Shown one piece after another: positions 11,811 through 23,245 of a DNA stretch of 64,000 nucleotides. Under the pieces are notes generated by a model, which did no database searches, had not been told where the DNA came from, and saw nothing but the letters and a program-made list of their open reading frames with translations. The position numbers and the translations under genes are program-made. Origin of the DNA: Scilla litardierei. Taxonomy: Eukaryota; Streptophyta; Magnoliopsida; Asparagales; Asparagaceae. The stretch spans positions 148,374,597 to 148,438,596 of the forward strand of contig CM061132.1 in assembly GCA_030789695.1 (NCBI GenBank), given 5' to 3'. Numbering within the stretch: position 1 is the first letter of the stretch; the number at the start of each line of letters is the position of its first letter.

Positions 11811-12889
11811 CAACATTCCCGTGTCCGAGATCGCGAGGTCTGGGGGAAGGGGATGTTGACGGTTTGTGTTGCCTTTGGGCGGGGCGGGGAGTCGGCGAAG
11901 GGGTTCGGGATGAGACACGCTGTCCTATCATGATTTGATCTCGGGCCGAACTGGTTACGCAGGGCGAGCCTCAGTTCACCTTTTTCCCCATTTAGCTACA
12001 GTTGTCGGTAACTTTCAGGGAGCGGGCGGGCTGGTTTCGAAGCGTAGTGTCGCGGGGTTCGAGCTGCGGGCGTAAACTTCCTAGGCGTCCTAAGCCGGTT
12101 AGGCGGCGGAGGGTGGGGGGGTGGCGCGTTGCTCGCCCGGCACTTGGCGGGGGGATAGCTATACGCTATGGTATTCTCCGAAAAATCTGAGCGTACAAGG
12201 AAGAACGTTTTCATTTAAATTTATAAGAGCTAATCTATAGCTTGTACATGAGTTCTTAGTTTATCACCCGTTGTGGGGTCAAATCCGGCTCGAGGATGGG
12301 CTATAGAGCTGTCCTTGCCCGTGGTTTAATGACCTCCGGATCTAGGGGTCACTTTGGGTCGGGTGGCCCCTTTTTAACTCGAGTCGTTCTTGGCGCGGAG
12401 GTGGGTGACCGCCTTATGTGCCGAAGTGTTGCAAGGTCTCCTTGGCCCGAGAGAGAGGAGGAGAGGGGGGGATCTTGCCGATCGGGCCGCCTCCCCTCCA
12501 TTGCTTTGTCATCTCCCTCCACGGACTGGGTAAAGTTTCCTCGGTCCGGTAGAGGCACCAGGGAAGCCGTCTTTCTGGGGCTTGTGTCTTGGGGAGGTTC
12601 TTGAGGATCGGGCCGCCCCTCCCCCCATGCCTCGCTGCTTCGGTTTGATGGTGGGGTTCGGGGCCCGATTGTGCAGGGGCGGGCTGACACGCCATGACTT
12701 GCCTTTTGGGCTCGTCAGGGATGCAGCCTTTCCGAGGTCCTCGCCCGGAGATCGACGGCGAGGAGGTACTGGCCGGCGAGTACTGGGGGCTCTCGCCTGT
12801 CCAGCCGGCGGAGATCGGATGCCAACCTTTCTCCGACTCGTCCTTGTTTAGGGTGGACGGAGGCGTGAAAGGCAGATTTCCCTTGTGTA

Positions 12890-13460
12890 AGTGGAATATC
12901 CTGTTTGCGATCCGTTTGTAAGAGGAATATCCTGTCGGAGTTGCCGGAGGTGCGGGAACCGCCGCCCTGGGCGGTGGGAGCCACTGATGGCCGGTGACTT
13001 CTCTTTTGTTAGGGCGTTGTATCCCGGCCCGTTTCCCAGTGGGTGGGGGGGTCAAGTGGCGATTTCTCATGCCTTCCGACTCTTGGTTCTCTTTCTTTCG
13101 GAGGGGTGAGTGGCGTCTTTATAGGGAGATTTCGCTGACGGTTTCTCCCATATTTATTGCGCTGAGCTGTCCTTATTAATGGGCTCCTCGAATTCACGCC
13201 CGTGGGAAACCGCTTTTGCCAGGTGGCTCTTACTGGTCCTCTTTTGGAGTGTATCATTAATGGCGGCGTATTTCTCGAGCGTCCTTTCGTTTCGTCGAGT
13301 CATATCGGGGCCGCCTACCCGGGGACTGACGTCATTTCGTCCCGGTTTGTGTGCCTCTGCCTTCTTTTGGTTTTTCGAGGGTCACGGGCGCGTGGTCCTT
13401 CTCGGGTTTGGGTGGCTAGGGTTGGCCCTGCCCCAGAGGTCTTGAGGGGGGGGAGCGGAC
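12890..13460 (-). repeat. LTR-like block 2 in Tat 3' spacer
   Basis: It shares the order of landmarks with block 1: GAATATCCTGT words, a TATA-like element (CTATAAAGAC on the minus strand near 13117), an ATTAATGGGCTCC stretch and a TTTCGTTTCGTCGAGTC-type stretch. The GAATATCCTGT word is doubled here. Confidence 0.4.
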
Positions 13461-13564
13461 GCGTAGTTCGGAGGTTTGGCGAACTGTAAAACATGTGTAG
13501 GAACAACAATGTTGGGAAAGACGGGTAGATGTGTATATTGCGCGTAAAAAGGAAAAACTCACAA

Positions 13565-15849
13565 CTATTGGTAGAATTTTAGCAGATGCTTTGCGTTCCA
13601 AGGGTGGGCCAGTTCGCTCCCTTCGGGGTAGCCAGGATATACGTGGCTGGTCCGACAATATCGACGACCGTGTAGGGCCCTTCCCATTTAGCGGCCAGCT
13701 TTCCCCGCTGTGCAGTCTCGGGGCGGAAGGTGGCATCTCGGAGGACCAAATCGCCGATCCTGAAAGTCCGCGGTTTCACCCGGGAGTCGTAATACCGTGC
13801 CATCCTCTGGCTGTGTTTGACGAGGCTGGTCAGGGCCCGGTCTCTTACCTCGTCTATCAACTCAAGACTGAGGCCGAGTCCTTCCCCGTTGATTTCTTCG
13901 TCGAAGAGCTTTAGCCGGAGTGTCTCTTCGCCGATTTCCACAGGAACGACCGCCTCCGATCCGTATGCTAGCATGAAGGGACTTTCTCCGGTCGAGGCCT
14001 TGTGGGTGGTACGATAGGACCATAGGATTCCCGGCTGCTCGTCGACCCATGCCCCCAGAGCGGCGTCCACCTTCTTCTTCATTGGGTTCAAGATACATTT
14101 ATTCGCGGCCTCCGCCATTCCGTTGCACTGTGGGTGGGCGACTGACGCGAACTGGAGTTTGATCCCCCAGCCCGAGCAGAAGTCGCGGAAGCCTTCGCAA
14201 TCGAACTGCTTTCCGTTATCCGTGACTATGGAGCGGGGAATCCCGAAGCGGCATATGATGGATTGCCAGATGAAGCCCTTCATGTCCGTCCACGCGATTC
14301 GAGCCAGCGGCTCTGCTTCGACCCATTTTGTGAAGTAGTCCACGGCGACGACTAGATATTTCCTTCCCCCGGAGGCCTTTGGGAAAGGCCCCAGGATGTC
14401 GAGTCCCCACTTGGCGAAGGGGATCGGGCTCACGATGGGCATCAGGTTGGCCGGAGGTGCAGTCGTCCGTCGGCAGAACTTCTGGCACGCCTCGCATTTT
14501 TTGACGTACTGTACTGCATCCCGGATCATCGTCGGCCAGTAGTATCTTTGGCGCATTATTTTGTGGGCGATGGTGCGCCCGCCATGGTGGTTTCCGCAGA
14601 AGCCTTCGTGTACCTCGCGGATGACTTGCTCAGCCTGCTCCGGGCCCAAGCATTTCAGGTAGGGCAGGACGTCGAAATTGGCGCGGCGGCGGCGGTACAG
14701 CACTCCGTCGAGGAGCACGAATGACAGGGCCCGCCTTTCCACCTGTTTAGCCAGCATCCGCTCCTCGGGTAGTTCACCCGTCTCTAAGTACTTCATAATG
14801 GGGGTCATCCATGACGTCATCGTGCCCGTGCACATCAGTTCTCCTTCGTCAATGGTTGGCGTCAATAGGCTTTCGACGTAGATGGCCTTCCCGATCTCGG
14901 CCGCCGAGGAGGAAGCTAGCTTAGACAGGGCGTCCGCCCGGAGGTTGTTGGAGCGGGGTAGGTGCCGGACGTTCGCTTTCTTGAACTTACAGAGTTCGAT
15001 TTGGATGCGCCTCAGGTACCACTTCATTATCTCCTCTCGGGCCTCGAAGGTCCCCAGGATCTGTTGGATGACGAAACGGGAGTCACTTAGGAGCAGCACG
15101 TTCGTCGCCCCCACCGCCCTAGCTAGTTTTAACCCGTTAACTGCGGCTTCATACTCCGCGACATTGTTGGTTACCGGGAAGCTGAAGCGTAGGGCGTATT
15201 CTAACGAGCATCCGTTAGGGGTCTGAATGACGATACCCGCTCCTGTCCCGGACCCCGTCGCGGAGCCGTCGACGTGGATGGTCCATAGTTCGCCCGCGGT
15301 CATCTGGGAGGGCGCTGAGGGTTCGCCCACCTCGATCACCCGCGGGGACGCGGTCGCCGATGGGAGCTCCGTCCGGTCCCCCGGCAGGACTTCCGTGGTG
15401 CATTCCACCACGAAGTCGGCCAGCGCCTGGCCTTTGATCGCCGTCCGGGCTTTGTACGTTATGTCGAACTCGCTGAGCTCGACGCTCCAGTTGAGCATCC
15501 TCCCCGACCGTTCCAGTCTTTTCAGGTTCTTTTCGAGGGGCATGTCGGTGTGGACGGTTATGGGGTGGGCCTGGAAGTAGGGTCGGAGCTTCCGGGCTGT
15601 GGTGATTAGGCAGTAGGCAGCTTTCTCGATAGGGCTGTAACGAGTCTCTGTCTCCCGGAGGATCCGGCTGGCATAGTAAACAGGGCGCTGCACCCCTCCT
15701 TCCTCCTTGATTAGGACGGAGCTAACGGCCTCCTCGTTGGTCGCCAAGTACAACCCTAGGGGTTCGCCTTCCCCGGCCGTGCGAGGAGCGGTGGGCTTTG
15801 TAGGTAAGCTCTCAGCTCCGCGAACGCCTGCGCACAGTCGTCGTTCCAC
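13565..15849 (-). pseudogene. Tat pol 3' part: RNase H, second RNase H, integrase
   Basis: The frame begins within the RT-linked RNase H (VYYASRILRETETRYSPIEK, then the LADFVVECT end of that domain). A second RNase H of the archaeal type follows with all four acidic residues in place (HVDGSA, NVAEYEA, SDSRFV, RADALSK). Next come the integrase zinc finger (H-H-C-C ending CEACQKF) and the DDE core (GLDILGPF, VTDNGKQF, AEAANKCI). The open frame itself runs off-register near 13610; in the neighbouring frame the expected C-terminal WNAKHLLKFYQ and stop (13565) are found, so there is a 1-base indel at the end. A second frame shift lies near 15790, upstream. The long intact stretch (about 750 codons) shows the element is young. 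Confidence 0.9.
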
Positions 15850-16694
15850 GGGATCACCTTCCTTTTGTCTTTAGCTTCGCCAAAGGCTGTGCGCAAGACC
15901 CTGAAGAAGGGGAGCGATTTCTCCGCAGATTTCGACAGGAATCACCCCAGAGCAGCGATCCGGCCGTTCAGTCGCTGCAAGTCCCGGATCGTCCGAGGCT
16001 CCGCCATACCGATGAGGGCCGTCACCTTGTCAGGGTTCACCTCGATTCCCCGCTTCGTTATCATGAAGCCCAGAAATTTTCCCGACTGCACGCCAAAGAT
16101 ACACTTCGCGGGGTTTAGCCTCAGGTTGTATCGGCAGACCCTTTGGAAAGTTTCCTGCAAGTCGGCGAGGTGGTCGGGGGCCCTTCTACTCTTCACCAGC
16201 ATGTTGTCGATGTAGACCTCCAAGTTTCGCCCCACCTGAGGGCCGAATATTCGGTCTACCATCCGTTGATAGGTCTCCCCGGCGTTCTTCAGTCCAAAGG
16301 GCATCTTGGTGTAACAGAAGGTGCCTTTATCGGTGACAAAAGACGTCTTCTCCTCATCCTCCTCCGCCATCGGTATCTGGTTGTATCCCGAGAAGGCGTC
16401 CATAAAGCTTAACAACTCATAGCCAGACGCCTGGTCCACCAAGTGGTCGATCCTGGGTAGAGGGAAGCTGTCCTTCGGGCATACCTTGTTGAGGTCGGTG
16501 AAGTCGACGCACATGCGCCACTTTCCACTGGGCTTCTTCACTAGAACGACGTTGGCGAGCCAGTCGGGGTAGTCCACCGGCCGAACAAATTTGGCTTCGA
16601 GGAGCCGCTCTACTTCTTCCTCGGCTGCCTTCTTCTTTTCGCCCCCCCGCACTTCTCTTCTTCTGTCGGACATGTCGGGCTTCTGGGTCCGCAT
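15850..16694 (-). pseudogene. Tat reverse transcriptase, catalytic motif altered
   Basis: Landmarks in order are LEAKFVRPVDYPDWLANVV, MCVDFTDLNKVCPKDSFPLP, MDAFSGYNQI (first catalytic Asp present), MPFGLKNAG and YIDNMLVKS. The usual YxDD signature is YIDN here, a single GAC to AAC change, which removes one catalytic aspartate. After RIAALG a TGA (about 15942) replaces what is normally an Arg codon; the frame then continues with the expected FLSKSAEKSLPFF. Frame shifts on both sides separate it from protease and RNase H. The protein could not function. Confidence 0.88.
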
Positions 16695-17564
16695 TCAACC
16701 TGTGGGAGATTACCGTCGGGTTAACCCCGGGCATGTCGGCAGGTGACCACGCGAATATGTCCGCATTTTCCCGGAGCAAGGCGACGAGGGCCGTCCTCAA
16801 GGCGGCCGGGAGTTTTGTCCCGATGGAGACGGGTCTCTCTTCATCCGAGGTCACTGGGACCTCTTCCACTTCCTCGGCCGGGGTCGGCCGCTGGTCGCAG
16901 AAGTCCTCCCTCTCGTCAGGGATGAGAGCCGACAGGGCCCGCCTCGGGCCCCTACGCTGGGACGGCGTATGGTCATGGTCTCCGTGCACCTCCCGGCCTC
17001 CCCGCACCTGTCCCACCCCCCCTGCGGGGTCCGGAACTTCATCATCTGGTGTTGCAGGCTGGGGAGCGCCTCGATGGCCGTCATATACGGACGCCCTATG
17101 ATTCCGTTATACGCCGACGCGACGTCGACGATGACAAAACGCGTCCCCTTGGTGACGACCCTCGGTTCCTCCCCCAGAGTCATGGGCAGGGTGATCGTCC
17201 CCATAGTGGGGATCGTATGGCCGGTGAAGCCAGCAACAGGGCCCGCGCAGTGCTCTAGGTCTGCACGCCCCCACCCCATCATCTCGACTGTTGACAGGAA
17301 CAGGATGTCGCAGGAGCTACCGGTGTCAATTAGGAGCCGGCCAACGGCAACCGCCCCGATCCGAGCCTCGACGGCGAGGGCGTCATTGTTCTGGCTCCCC
17401 ACCTCCTGCCAGTCTCCCTCGGTAAAGGTGATAGGGGGTCGGTGTGTCCTTCGCTTCGGTCGGCGGCCGGCGCCCGCCACCATCACCTGTCGGGCACCGG
17501 CCCCCGGGATCGCGGGCGCCTGCCCGGCTGGGAAAGGCCCTCCCGTTATCATCTCAATTCGCAT
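16640..17564 (-). pseudogene. Tat aspartic protease and linker
   Basis: The frame starts MRIEMITGGPFP, overlapping the gag stop by 16 bases. It carries the protease signature LLIDTGSSCDILF and the flap-side motif YNGIIGRPYMTA. Near 17010 the register changes and the linker continues in another frame (LRENADIFAWSPADMPGVNPTVISHRLN), a stretch found before RT in Tat elements. Another register change near 16640 leads into RT. Confidence 0.82.
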
Positions 17565-19575
17565 GACCGCCCCGGGGGGCGTGGCTCCCCGTAATCGCGG
17601 TTCGCCGGCGGTTCCAGTCCACCCTCCTCCGGGGGGGCTCTTTCTCCTTCTGCTACCCGCCTGCCCGCGACGAAGTTTCCCAAGTGGCCCGCCTGGATCA
17701 GTCGTTCGATCTCTCTTTTAAGAGTGTAACAACGGTCGGTGTCGTGACCGTGGTCCCGGTGATAACGGCAGTATCTCCGGGGGTCCCGCTTCGCCGGATC
17801 CGACCTCATCTCCCGGGGAGGCTCCGGCAATAACCCGGCCCTTGTCGCCGCGGCCAGCACCTCCATCATGGGGGCATTGAGTTGCATGTAATGCGCCCGT
17901 TGGGGGCCTTCTTGTCTTGGGACGACTCGAGGGAGCCCTTGTGCCGGGGCAAACTCGCGCGCCGGGCCAGGGCGATCTTGTGGGCGAGGCCCGGGCGGTT
18001 CCCGCCTCGGTCGGGCCAGCTGGTCGCGACCTCGGTGCCCCTCTTCTTGCCTCGGCCGAGGGTGTGACCGGGGCTCGCCTTGGGACGGTTTCGCCGGGGG
18101 GAATAAGGCCTTTGCACCGAGAGTCTCTTCGGCCAACGCGTGCCTCTCCGCCATAGCGACCAACGCCTCATAGTCGGTCGGCGGATCCCGGAGCAGGGAT
18201 TTGTGGAGGCTCCGAGTCCGCAACCCCGTTTTGAAGGCCAGCATAAGCACCTCATCGCCGTATGTCACCACCGCCCGTCTCTCCTCCTGAAAGCGGCGGA
18301 GGTATCTACCCGTTGTCTCTCCCTCCCCTTGGACTATCGTGCTGAGATAGTCTAAGTGCTTCTTCTTCGTCCGCCCGGCCCGGAACTCTTGGGAGAACTT
18401 GTGGGACAGCTCGCCAAAGCTCCCAACGGATCTCGCGGGCAAGCCAAAGTACCAGTCCAACGTGGTGTCCCTCAGGCTTTGGGAGAAATGTCGGCATAGG
18501 AACGCCTCATCCACGTCATGCGCCTCCATCGCCCCCCGGTATTGCTGCACGTGCGTGAGGGGGTCGCCTCTCCCATTGTACATGGCCAAGTGAGGAGGTT
18601 TGAACCTTATGGGCCTTGGGGCGGACGTGATCCACCGTGCAAGCGGCGTGGCCTCATCCGGATAGGTAGGGCGATCTGGCGCATCCCCTCTCCGCCACAC
18701 GGGGGTCTGGCTTCGGTCGCGCCTCGGCCGCCGACGGTCCTCCGGCCCCGGGGAGTAGCCCGACGGTCGTCTGACGGGGCTCCTCCCCTGGGTCGAGGAC
18801 TCGACGGGCTGCGGGCTACGGTTCTCCCAGCGTCAGCGCCTCCCGGCCAGCTCTCCTCAAGCCTCCATCCGTTCTTGATTCTCCCGAAGAAGCCTTTCGC
18901 GCTCGGTGGTGAGGAAGCGTAGTTGTCGACAAACGGCTTCCTCGCGCAGGGAATCGGAGGGGTGGTGCAGGCGATGCGGGCTGCCTCCTCCCGGTGGGGA
19001 CCTGGTCAGCAACGGGTCCCGCCCGTCCCCGAGCCACCGACCCGTCGCCGTCTCGTCCAGGATTTCTCGGTTGCTCCTGTTCTCCCTCCTTAGCCTCTCG
19101 CGCTCTGCGACGATGAGGCTGAGTTGGCGGCGAGCGGCCTCTTCGTCCTGGAAGGCCCTTCGGGCGGTCTCGGCCGCTTCGTCCAAACGCCTTTGCGCGG
19201 CGGCCGCCTTCCCCAGGCGCCTCCACCGCCGTGCAACTTCCATCTCCTCTTCTAGGAGTCTTTGCTGGGCCGCAATCTCCTCGGCGAGCCCCCTGTTCTC
19301 CCCCTCCTCCTCGAACTGAGGGTGGAGATTCCGCCTTACGTTCTGGGGCTCCGAGGGGCCGGGCGGAGGCTCCGTTCCCGCCGTCGGATAGCCCCCCTGG
19401 CCTGAGTGACGGCCTCGAAGCTCTTCAGGACGGCGTGGGCCGAAGTACGTTCAGTTTCGGTGCCCATCCCCAGAAGGGGGTCGGGCGCCGGGGTGATTAA
19501 TAGAGAAAGCGGTTCCTGACCCACGGGATCTTTGCCGTGGTCAGGGTTTCGAGAGATCGGCATGGAGTCTAACAT
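17549..19575 (-). pseudogene. Tat gag with nonsense codons and frameshift
   Basis: The likely start is the ATG at 19575, 16 bases after the PBS. A coiled-coil-like region follows (ERERLRRENRSNREIL and LTTERERLLRENQERMEA). The conserved Gag core comes next (DPLTHVQQYRGAM, DWYFGLPARSVGSFGELSHKF, RRFQEERRAVV). Near the end is a CCHC-like zinc knuckle of Tat form, CRYHRDHGHDTDRC. Two in-frame TGA codons (18857 and 18833) lie between the coiled coil and the core; both are explained by CGA to TGA. A frameshift lies near 19300. Confidence 0.85.
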
Positions 19576-19590
19576 GGGTGTGACCCTTCG

Positions 19591-19608
19591 TTGCCACAGA
19601 CGGCGCCA
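19591..19608 (-). other. Primer-binding site of Tat element
   Basis: TGGCGCCGTCTGTGGCAA, two bases inside the 5' LTR on the minus strand. It matches the PBS at 29163-29180 at 16 of 18 positions. Confidence 0.75.
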
Positions 19609-19610
19609 AT

Positions 19611-20832
19611 TGTTACGAGGTGGAACTCGCTTACAATGAATTTGTATTATGGGGAACCAAGGGCACGGTGGTTATATGGAGAAGAAGGTTTAGGTAGGCT
19701 GTTTTACAAGTGATTAGTGGGGTGAAGAAGTTGGACCCGTCGCCGGTGGTGATCACGGGGTCGAGTCTCTCCGGATGCGGCAGAGTAAGGTTGGATGGCA
19801 GGAGGCCGAAGTAGACGTTGGTCAAGGGGCGAGCTTTCCTGCAACACGAACAACTCGTCAGAAGGGCAGGGTTGGGGTTCAACCCTTAGCCCCTCCGATG
19901 CCTAAGTCAGTAACAGGACTTAAAACGGGGGCTAGACACGCCGGTCGGACTAATCGTGTGTCCACCGTACGTGGCGAGCTATAAGTGGGAGAACAAAGAT
20001 ATGGATGACCTTCGTTCTCGTGTGTGAATGATAGATTGAGAGAGAATTTTCCAACCCCCCCGTAAGGGAAGGGGGTGTATTTATACCTGTCGGGAGATGA
20101 CTAGGCGGGGCTGATCTGGCATGTTGACTAGACGTGCTGAGCTGGCTCGGTTGTCAGCGGAAGCTTTGGACAAGGATGTCGGGAACAGGAGTTCCTGACC
20201 TGCTTTTGTCAGGCGGCGCAACGGCCAAGAGGTGCTTTTGTCGGGATGTCAGGGCCGAAAGCGCTAACCGTCAGTCGGCTCAACCGTCAGGGGGCGCTTT
20301 GTCAGTCGGTCGGGTGACGTATATGTCAGTCGGTCGGGTGACGTATATGTCAGTCGTGTCCTTATCCTGGATTGTTTGTCGTTGGCGACGAACTAAAGGT
20401 CGGACTGTATCACTCTAGGCGCCGCGGTTCATGGGAATCGGGCGGGTCGTTCGGACCGGGGGTTGTCCGGCCCGGCCGCGCTCCCCGATCGGTCACAGGC
20501 TATGGTTCGCCGGTACGGAAGGATACGTCCGTGCCTATGTCAGTAGGCCCGACGGCGCTACCCAGGCATCCCCAAGCGCGCTACCCCCGGTGGGTCGAGC
20601 GGCTGTGGTTGTTCGCCTCGGCCGGGTCGGGGGACGCTGCAAGGCGCGCCCGTCTCCATATTGCCCCGGATTTTCGGGGTGGCGGCCCTTTCATGAAGCG
20701 GAGAGTCCATGGGTCATGTGGGCGGATTCGGGTGGGAACCCTACGATCTTTAGGTCGTAACGGGGGAAGTCAATGGGGTATATCAGCGAATCCGGGTGGG
20801 AGTCGGACTCTTACGATCTTTAGGTCGTAACA
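19611..20832 (-). repeat. 5' LTR of the Tat element
   Basis: Complete LTR: on the minus strand it begins TGTTACGACC (20832) and ends CCTCGTAACA (19611), giving TG...CA ends. A TATA box is at 20078-20085. Immediately to its right begins the duplicated block GTGGAGATAG. Confidence 0.92.
20078..20085 (-). promoter_or_regulatory. TATA box in 5' LTR
   Basis: TATAAATA on the minus strand, the probable core promoter for full-length transcription of the Tat element toward lower coordinates. Confidence 0.55.
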
Positions 20833-21854
20833 GTGGAGATAGCCAATATGACACTGGTCAAGCTAATGGCACAGAAGAGCCCTCGGTGACAATATAATAT
20901 TGTTTGTTAAAACAATACTTGGGTCCTTCCATGGAGTAAAATGGAAGGACCCAAATATTTGAAACTCAAGTTATGCATCATGCATTTAATTTGTTTGGTT
21001 GTTGATTTTGGGTTTCCTGGCATTTAGTTTAACCTCAGTTAATTTCTTTTTTAGTTATCAGACACTTTACTCTTATAGTTCCTGGTATCTGGCATATTAC
21101 CCAATTGATTATAATTTATTTCCTGGTATCTGGAATGATCTTTTTGTCAAATGGCGGCATAATCAGAGAAGACCTTAATTATCTGCTGAATTTTATTGAT
21201 ATTGTTTATTAGAGCATCCCAGGTTCTCAGCAATCATGGTTTATCAGAGGTAATATGTATGACATTATCTATGGGACAGTTGATGAAATTGTTGTATAAT
21301 ATGATGCAACTTCCATGTTGGCTTATTTACCTTCTCTCTTTTTTCACCTTTTCATACGTCATTGTTGTGTAGGCGTTGGCAGGAAATCGTGTGTGAACTG
21401 ATCGTTCATTTACATCCGAATGAGTATGTGAAAGAGGGAGAGGTGAGATACGTTCACTTTCCCTATTTGATTTGAGTGGTAGTGTGTCTCCTACTGTTTC
21501 TTTCTCTTGCAAGCATTTTTTTGATTAAATACATTATATTATCTAAAATCCAACTCCCCTTGATTATAGTACGTTGATGCAAACAATAAACAATCCGTGC
21601 GGTGTTTGCATCTCATATTTAAATTTGGTGAACGGAGATGACAGGTTCAAATATAACCTGAAGGTGAATGGTGAATATCATGATTACTCACAGTATGAGA
21701 ATTTCGTACTTCTGAGAAGATCATGTGATTGGAAAAATAATCTCACGCTTGAGAGACAAGTAAAAAAGAGAAGGATATGTATTGGAAGTAGGAGCAGAGC
21801 TTTTTACCTATCAGTTCTAATATTTTGGGTTGGAGTGTCCATCCAATTTATGCC
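20833..21854 (+). repeat. 1.02-kb direct duplication, right copy
   Basis: Second copy of 8119-9141, starting at the very first base after the LTR and ending at TTTATGCC. The copies diverge immediately beyond these points on each side. Confidence 0.9.
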
Positions 21855-22031
21855 CGTGAAAAAAATTAAAATTAAAATAGAAACAAACACATGAATACAA
21901 CACATACCACATTATTACAATGAATACTTCAATTTGGTTCAATTCTGAGGACATGGAAGTTTAAGTATCAGCTAACTTGTTTTCTCTACTTGTCGTAAAT
22001 CCTAATGCATCGTTGTTTTGCTCTTTTAAAG

Positions 22032-22335
22032 GCTCTGGACTGCTGTCAGCTTGGAGACGAAGTTAGGAAGAAAGAACTGAAGCTAGACTCTGCAGGTATA
22101 GATACAATCATATTGTGGTTGCGGATATGGGATCCTGAACTCACTGTTTGTTAGTTCTTGGTTTTGAAAATATATTCACTGTCCATCGAAATGTGGAATG
22201 CAGTGGAATGCAATGAATGAAAACGACGAGAATGAAATGTGGAATGCAGTGAATGAAAACGACGAGAACTGGAGCGTAGGCCAGCGTCAGCTTGTCTGTT
22301 TGGGTCGCATAATCTTGAAGAAGAGCAAGGTCATT
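22032..22335 (+). pseudogene. Captured ABCC transporter fragment, NBD2 first part
   Basis: Exon 22032-22095 reads ALDCCQLGDEVRKKELKLDS, bounded by an AG acceptor and GTATAG donor. After an intron-like stretch, 22252-22335 reads [19 protein letters not shown], the linker and ABC signature of the second nucleotide-binding domain of plant ABCC (MRP) transporters, which in the parent export conjugates across vacuolar or plasma membranes. A 30-40-base local duplication precedes the second exon. The frame then runs into an unrelated gene fragment at 22349. The rest of the NBD2 appears at 23246-23475. Confidence 0.8.
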
Positions 22336-22348
22336 TGGGCGTGAAGAC

Positions 22349-22430
22349 ATGAAGATTTGGTCGCCGGCCGTCCAGCTGTTCCAGTTGGAGTACGCGATGG
22401 AGGCGGTGAAGCAGTGATCTGCTGCCATCG
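22349..22430 (+). pseudogene. Captured 20S proteasome alpha-1 (PAF-type) fragment
   Basis: The frame reads [21 protein letters not shown] then a stop and SAAID. This matches the N-terminal region of proteasome alpha-type-1 subunits, whose family form is close to [25 protein letters not shown]. In the parent protein this is the alpha-subunit N-terminal signature. A GGA to TGA change gives the stop. Only about 27 codons are present, joined directly to ABCC sequence. Confidence 0.65.
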
Positions 22431-22746
22431 ACTGTTCCAGGTGGAGTACTCTGTGTTTTTTTATATGTTTGCTGTAATTGAACCATGATCTGTTGCTATT
22501 CTCTATTGAGCTTGGGACTGTTGTTAACTGAGAATTGCTATTATGCCCTGATGTCAGGATTCCTATAATTTATTTTAGGAAATCCCCTCCTATGACACCC
22601 ACAACTTTTAAATTAGTGAACTACCTTCTGAGGTGCATGTTTTACTCCTACGGCCATGCTCTTGGTTAATAATATTTATCTGCTATTGTTTTATTCTTGT
22701 TTTGTGTTGGAACTTGAAACTGATTGATCTTATTGGGTATATGCAG

Positions 22747-23072
22747 GGTGATAAGAATGGTACAACAACTCGGGTTTCTGCTAAAGATAGAGCCAATACA
22801 ATTTTGTCTCTTGCGTCTCCTTCCTCAAGGCCGGAGGATTTCAATCGCCCTGGCCATATTTTCCCCTTGAAGTACACGGATGGAGGTGTATTGAAAAGAG
22901 CTGGACACACAGAAGCGTCTGTTGATCTCACCATGCTTGCAGGTTTTGAGCCTGTTGCAGTTTTATGTTAGTTGGTGGATAACGATGATGGTTCCATGAC
23001 TTGATTACCCAAACTTCGTGAATTTGCAAAGAAATAGGATTTGAAAATCATATCAATTGCAGACCTGATAAG
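22747..23072 (+). pseudogene. Captured RIBA exon (DHBP synthase domain)
   Basis: The exon lies between ATATGCAG and an AG/GTACGC donor. It reads [65 protein letters not shown] and on to KIISIADLIR. This is the 3,4-dihydroxy-2-butanone-4-phosphate synthase half of plant RIBA, a plastid riboflavin-pathway enzyme that also has a GTP cyclohydrolase II domain. Three in-frame stops (TAG after VAVLC, TGA after GSMT, TAG after FAKK) show it is not functional. The exon lies between the two parts of the ABCC fragment and in the same orientation. Confidence 0.85.
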
Positions 23073-23245
23073 GTACGCTAGTTGTAGCCCCAATTTGAAC
23101 TAGTTTAGATGTGTAGTCTGTTTTATTCAATTTACCATTAACAACTATTATCTCCATGCGAATTATAGTCATGCATGCTACAAGAAGATAACAGACTGTA
23201 ATTTTAACATTATAATTTGTAGGCAGCAGTTCAAGACCAAGTATA

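Larger units (their letters stand above)
10330..13564 (-). other. 3' spacer between integrase and 3' LTR
   Basis: Tat-lineage elements commonly have a long variable region here, and no conserved protein could be recognised in it. The stretch is GC-rich, so long frames appear on both strands without domain content. It contains two diverged LTR-like blocks described separately. Confidence 0.6.
9144..20832 (-). mobile_element. Tat-lineage Ty3/gypsy LTR retrotransposon, inactive
   Basis: Two LTRs bracket, in minus-strand order, PBS, gag, protease, RT, RNase H, a second (archaeal-type) RNase H, integrase and a 3.2-kb non-coding 3' spacer. The second RNase H places it in the plant Tat group. The element has several frameshifts, nonsense codons and a changed RT catalytic motif, so it cannot encode a working polyprotein. 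The LTRs differ by roughly 25 substitutions over about 1,180 bp by hand count (about 2%, mostly C/T and G/A), suggesting insertion well under a few million years ago. The distal LTR at 9144 lacks its outermost 10 bases and there is no short TSD. Confidence 0.92.

Noticed and set aside
10331..13560. Many frames of 60-218 codons in the Tat 3' spacer
   Set aside because: GC-rich non-coding spacer with frames on both strands and no recognisable motif.
13531..18922. Plus-strand frames across the Tat gag-pol region
   Set aside because: Shadows of the minus-strand gag, protease, RT and integrase.
9139..20837. A conventional 5-bp TSD around the Tat element
   Set aside because: Bases before 9144 (GCCTA) and after 20832 (GTGGA) do not match; the 1-kb duplication explains this.
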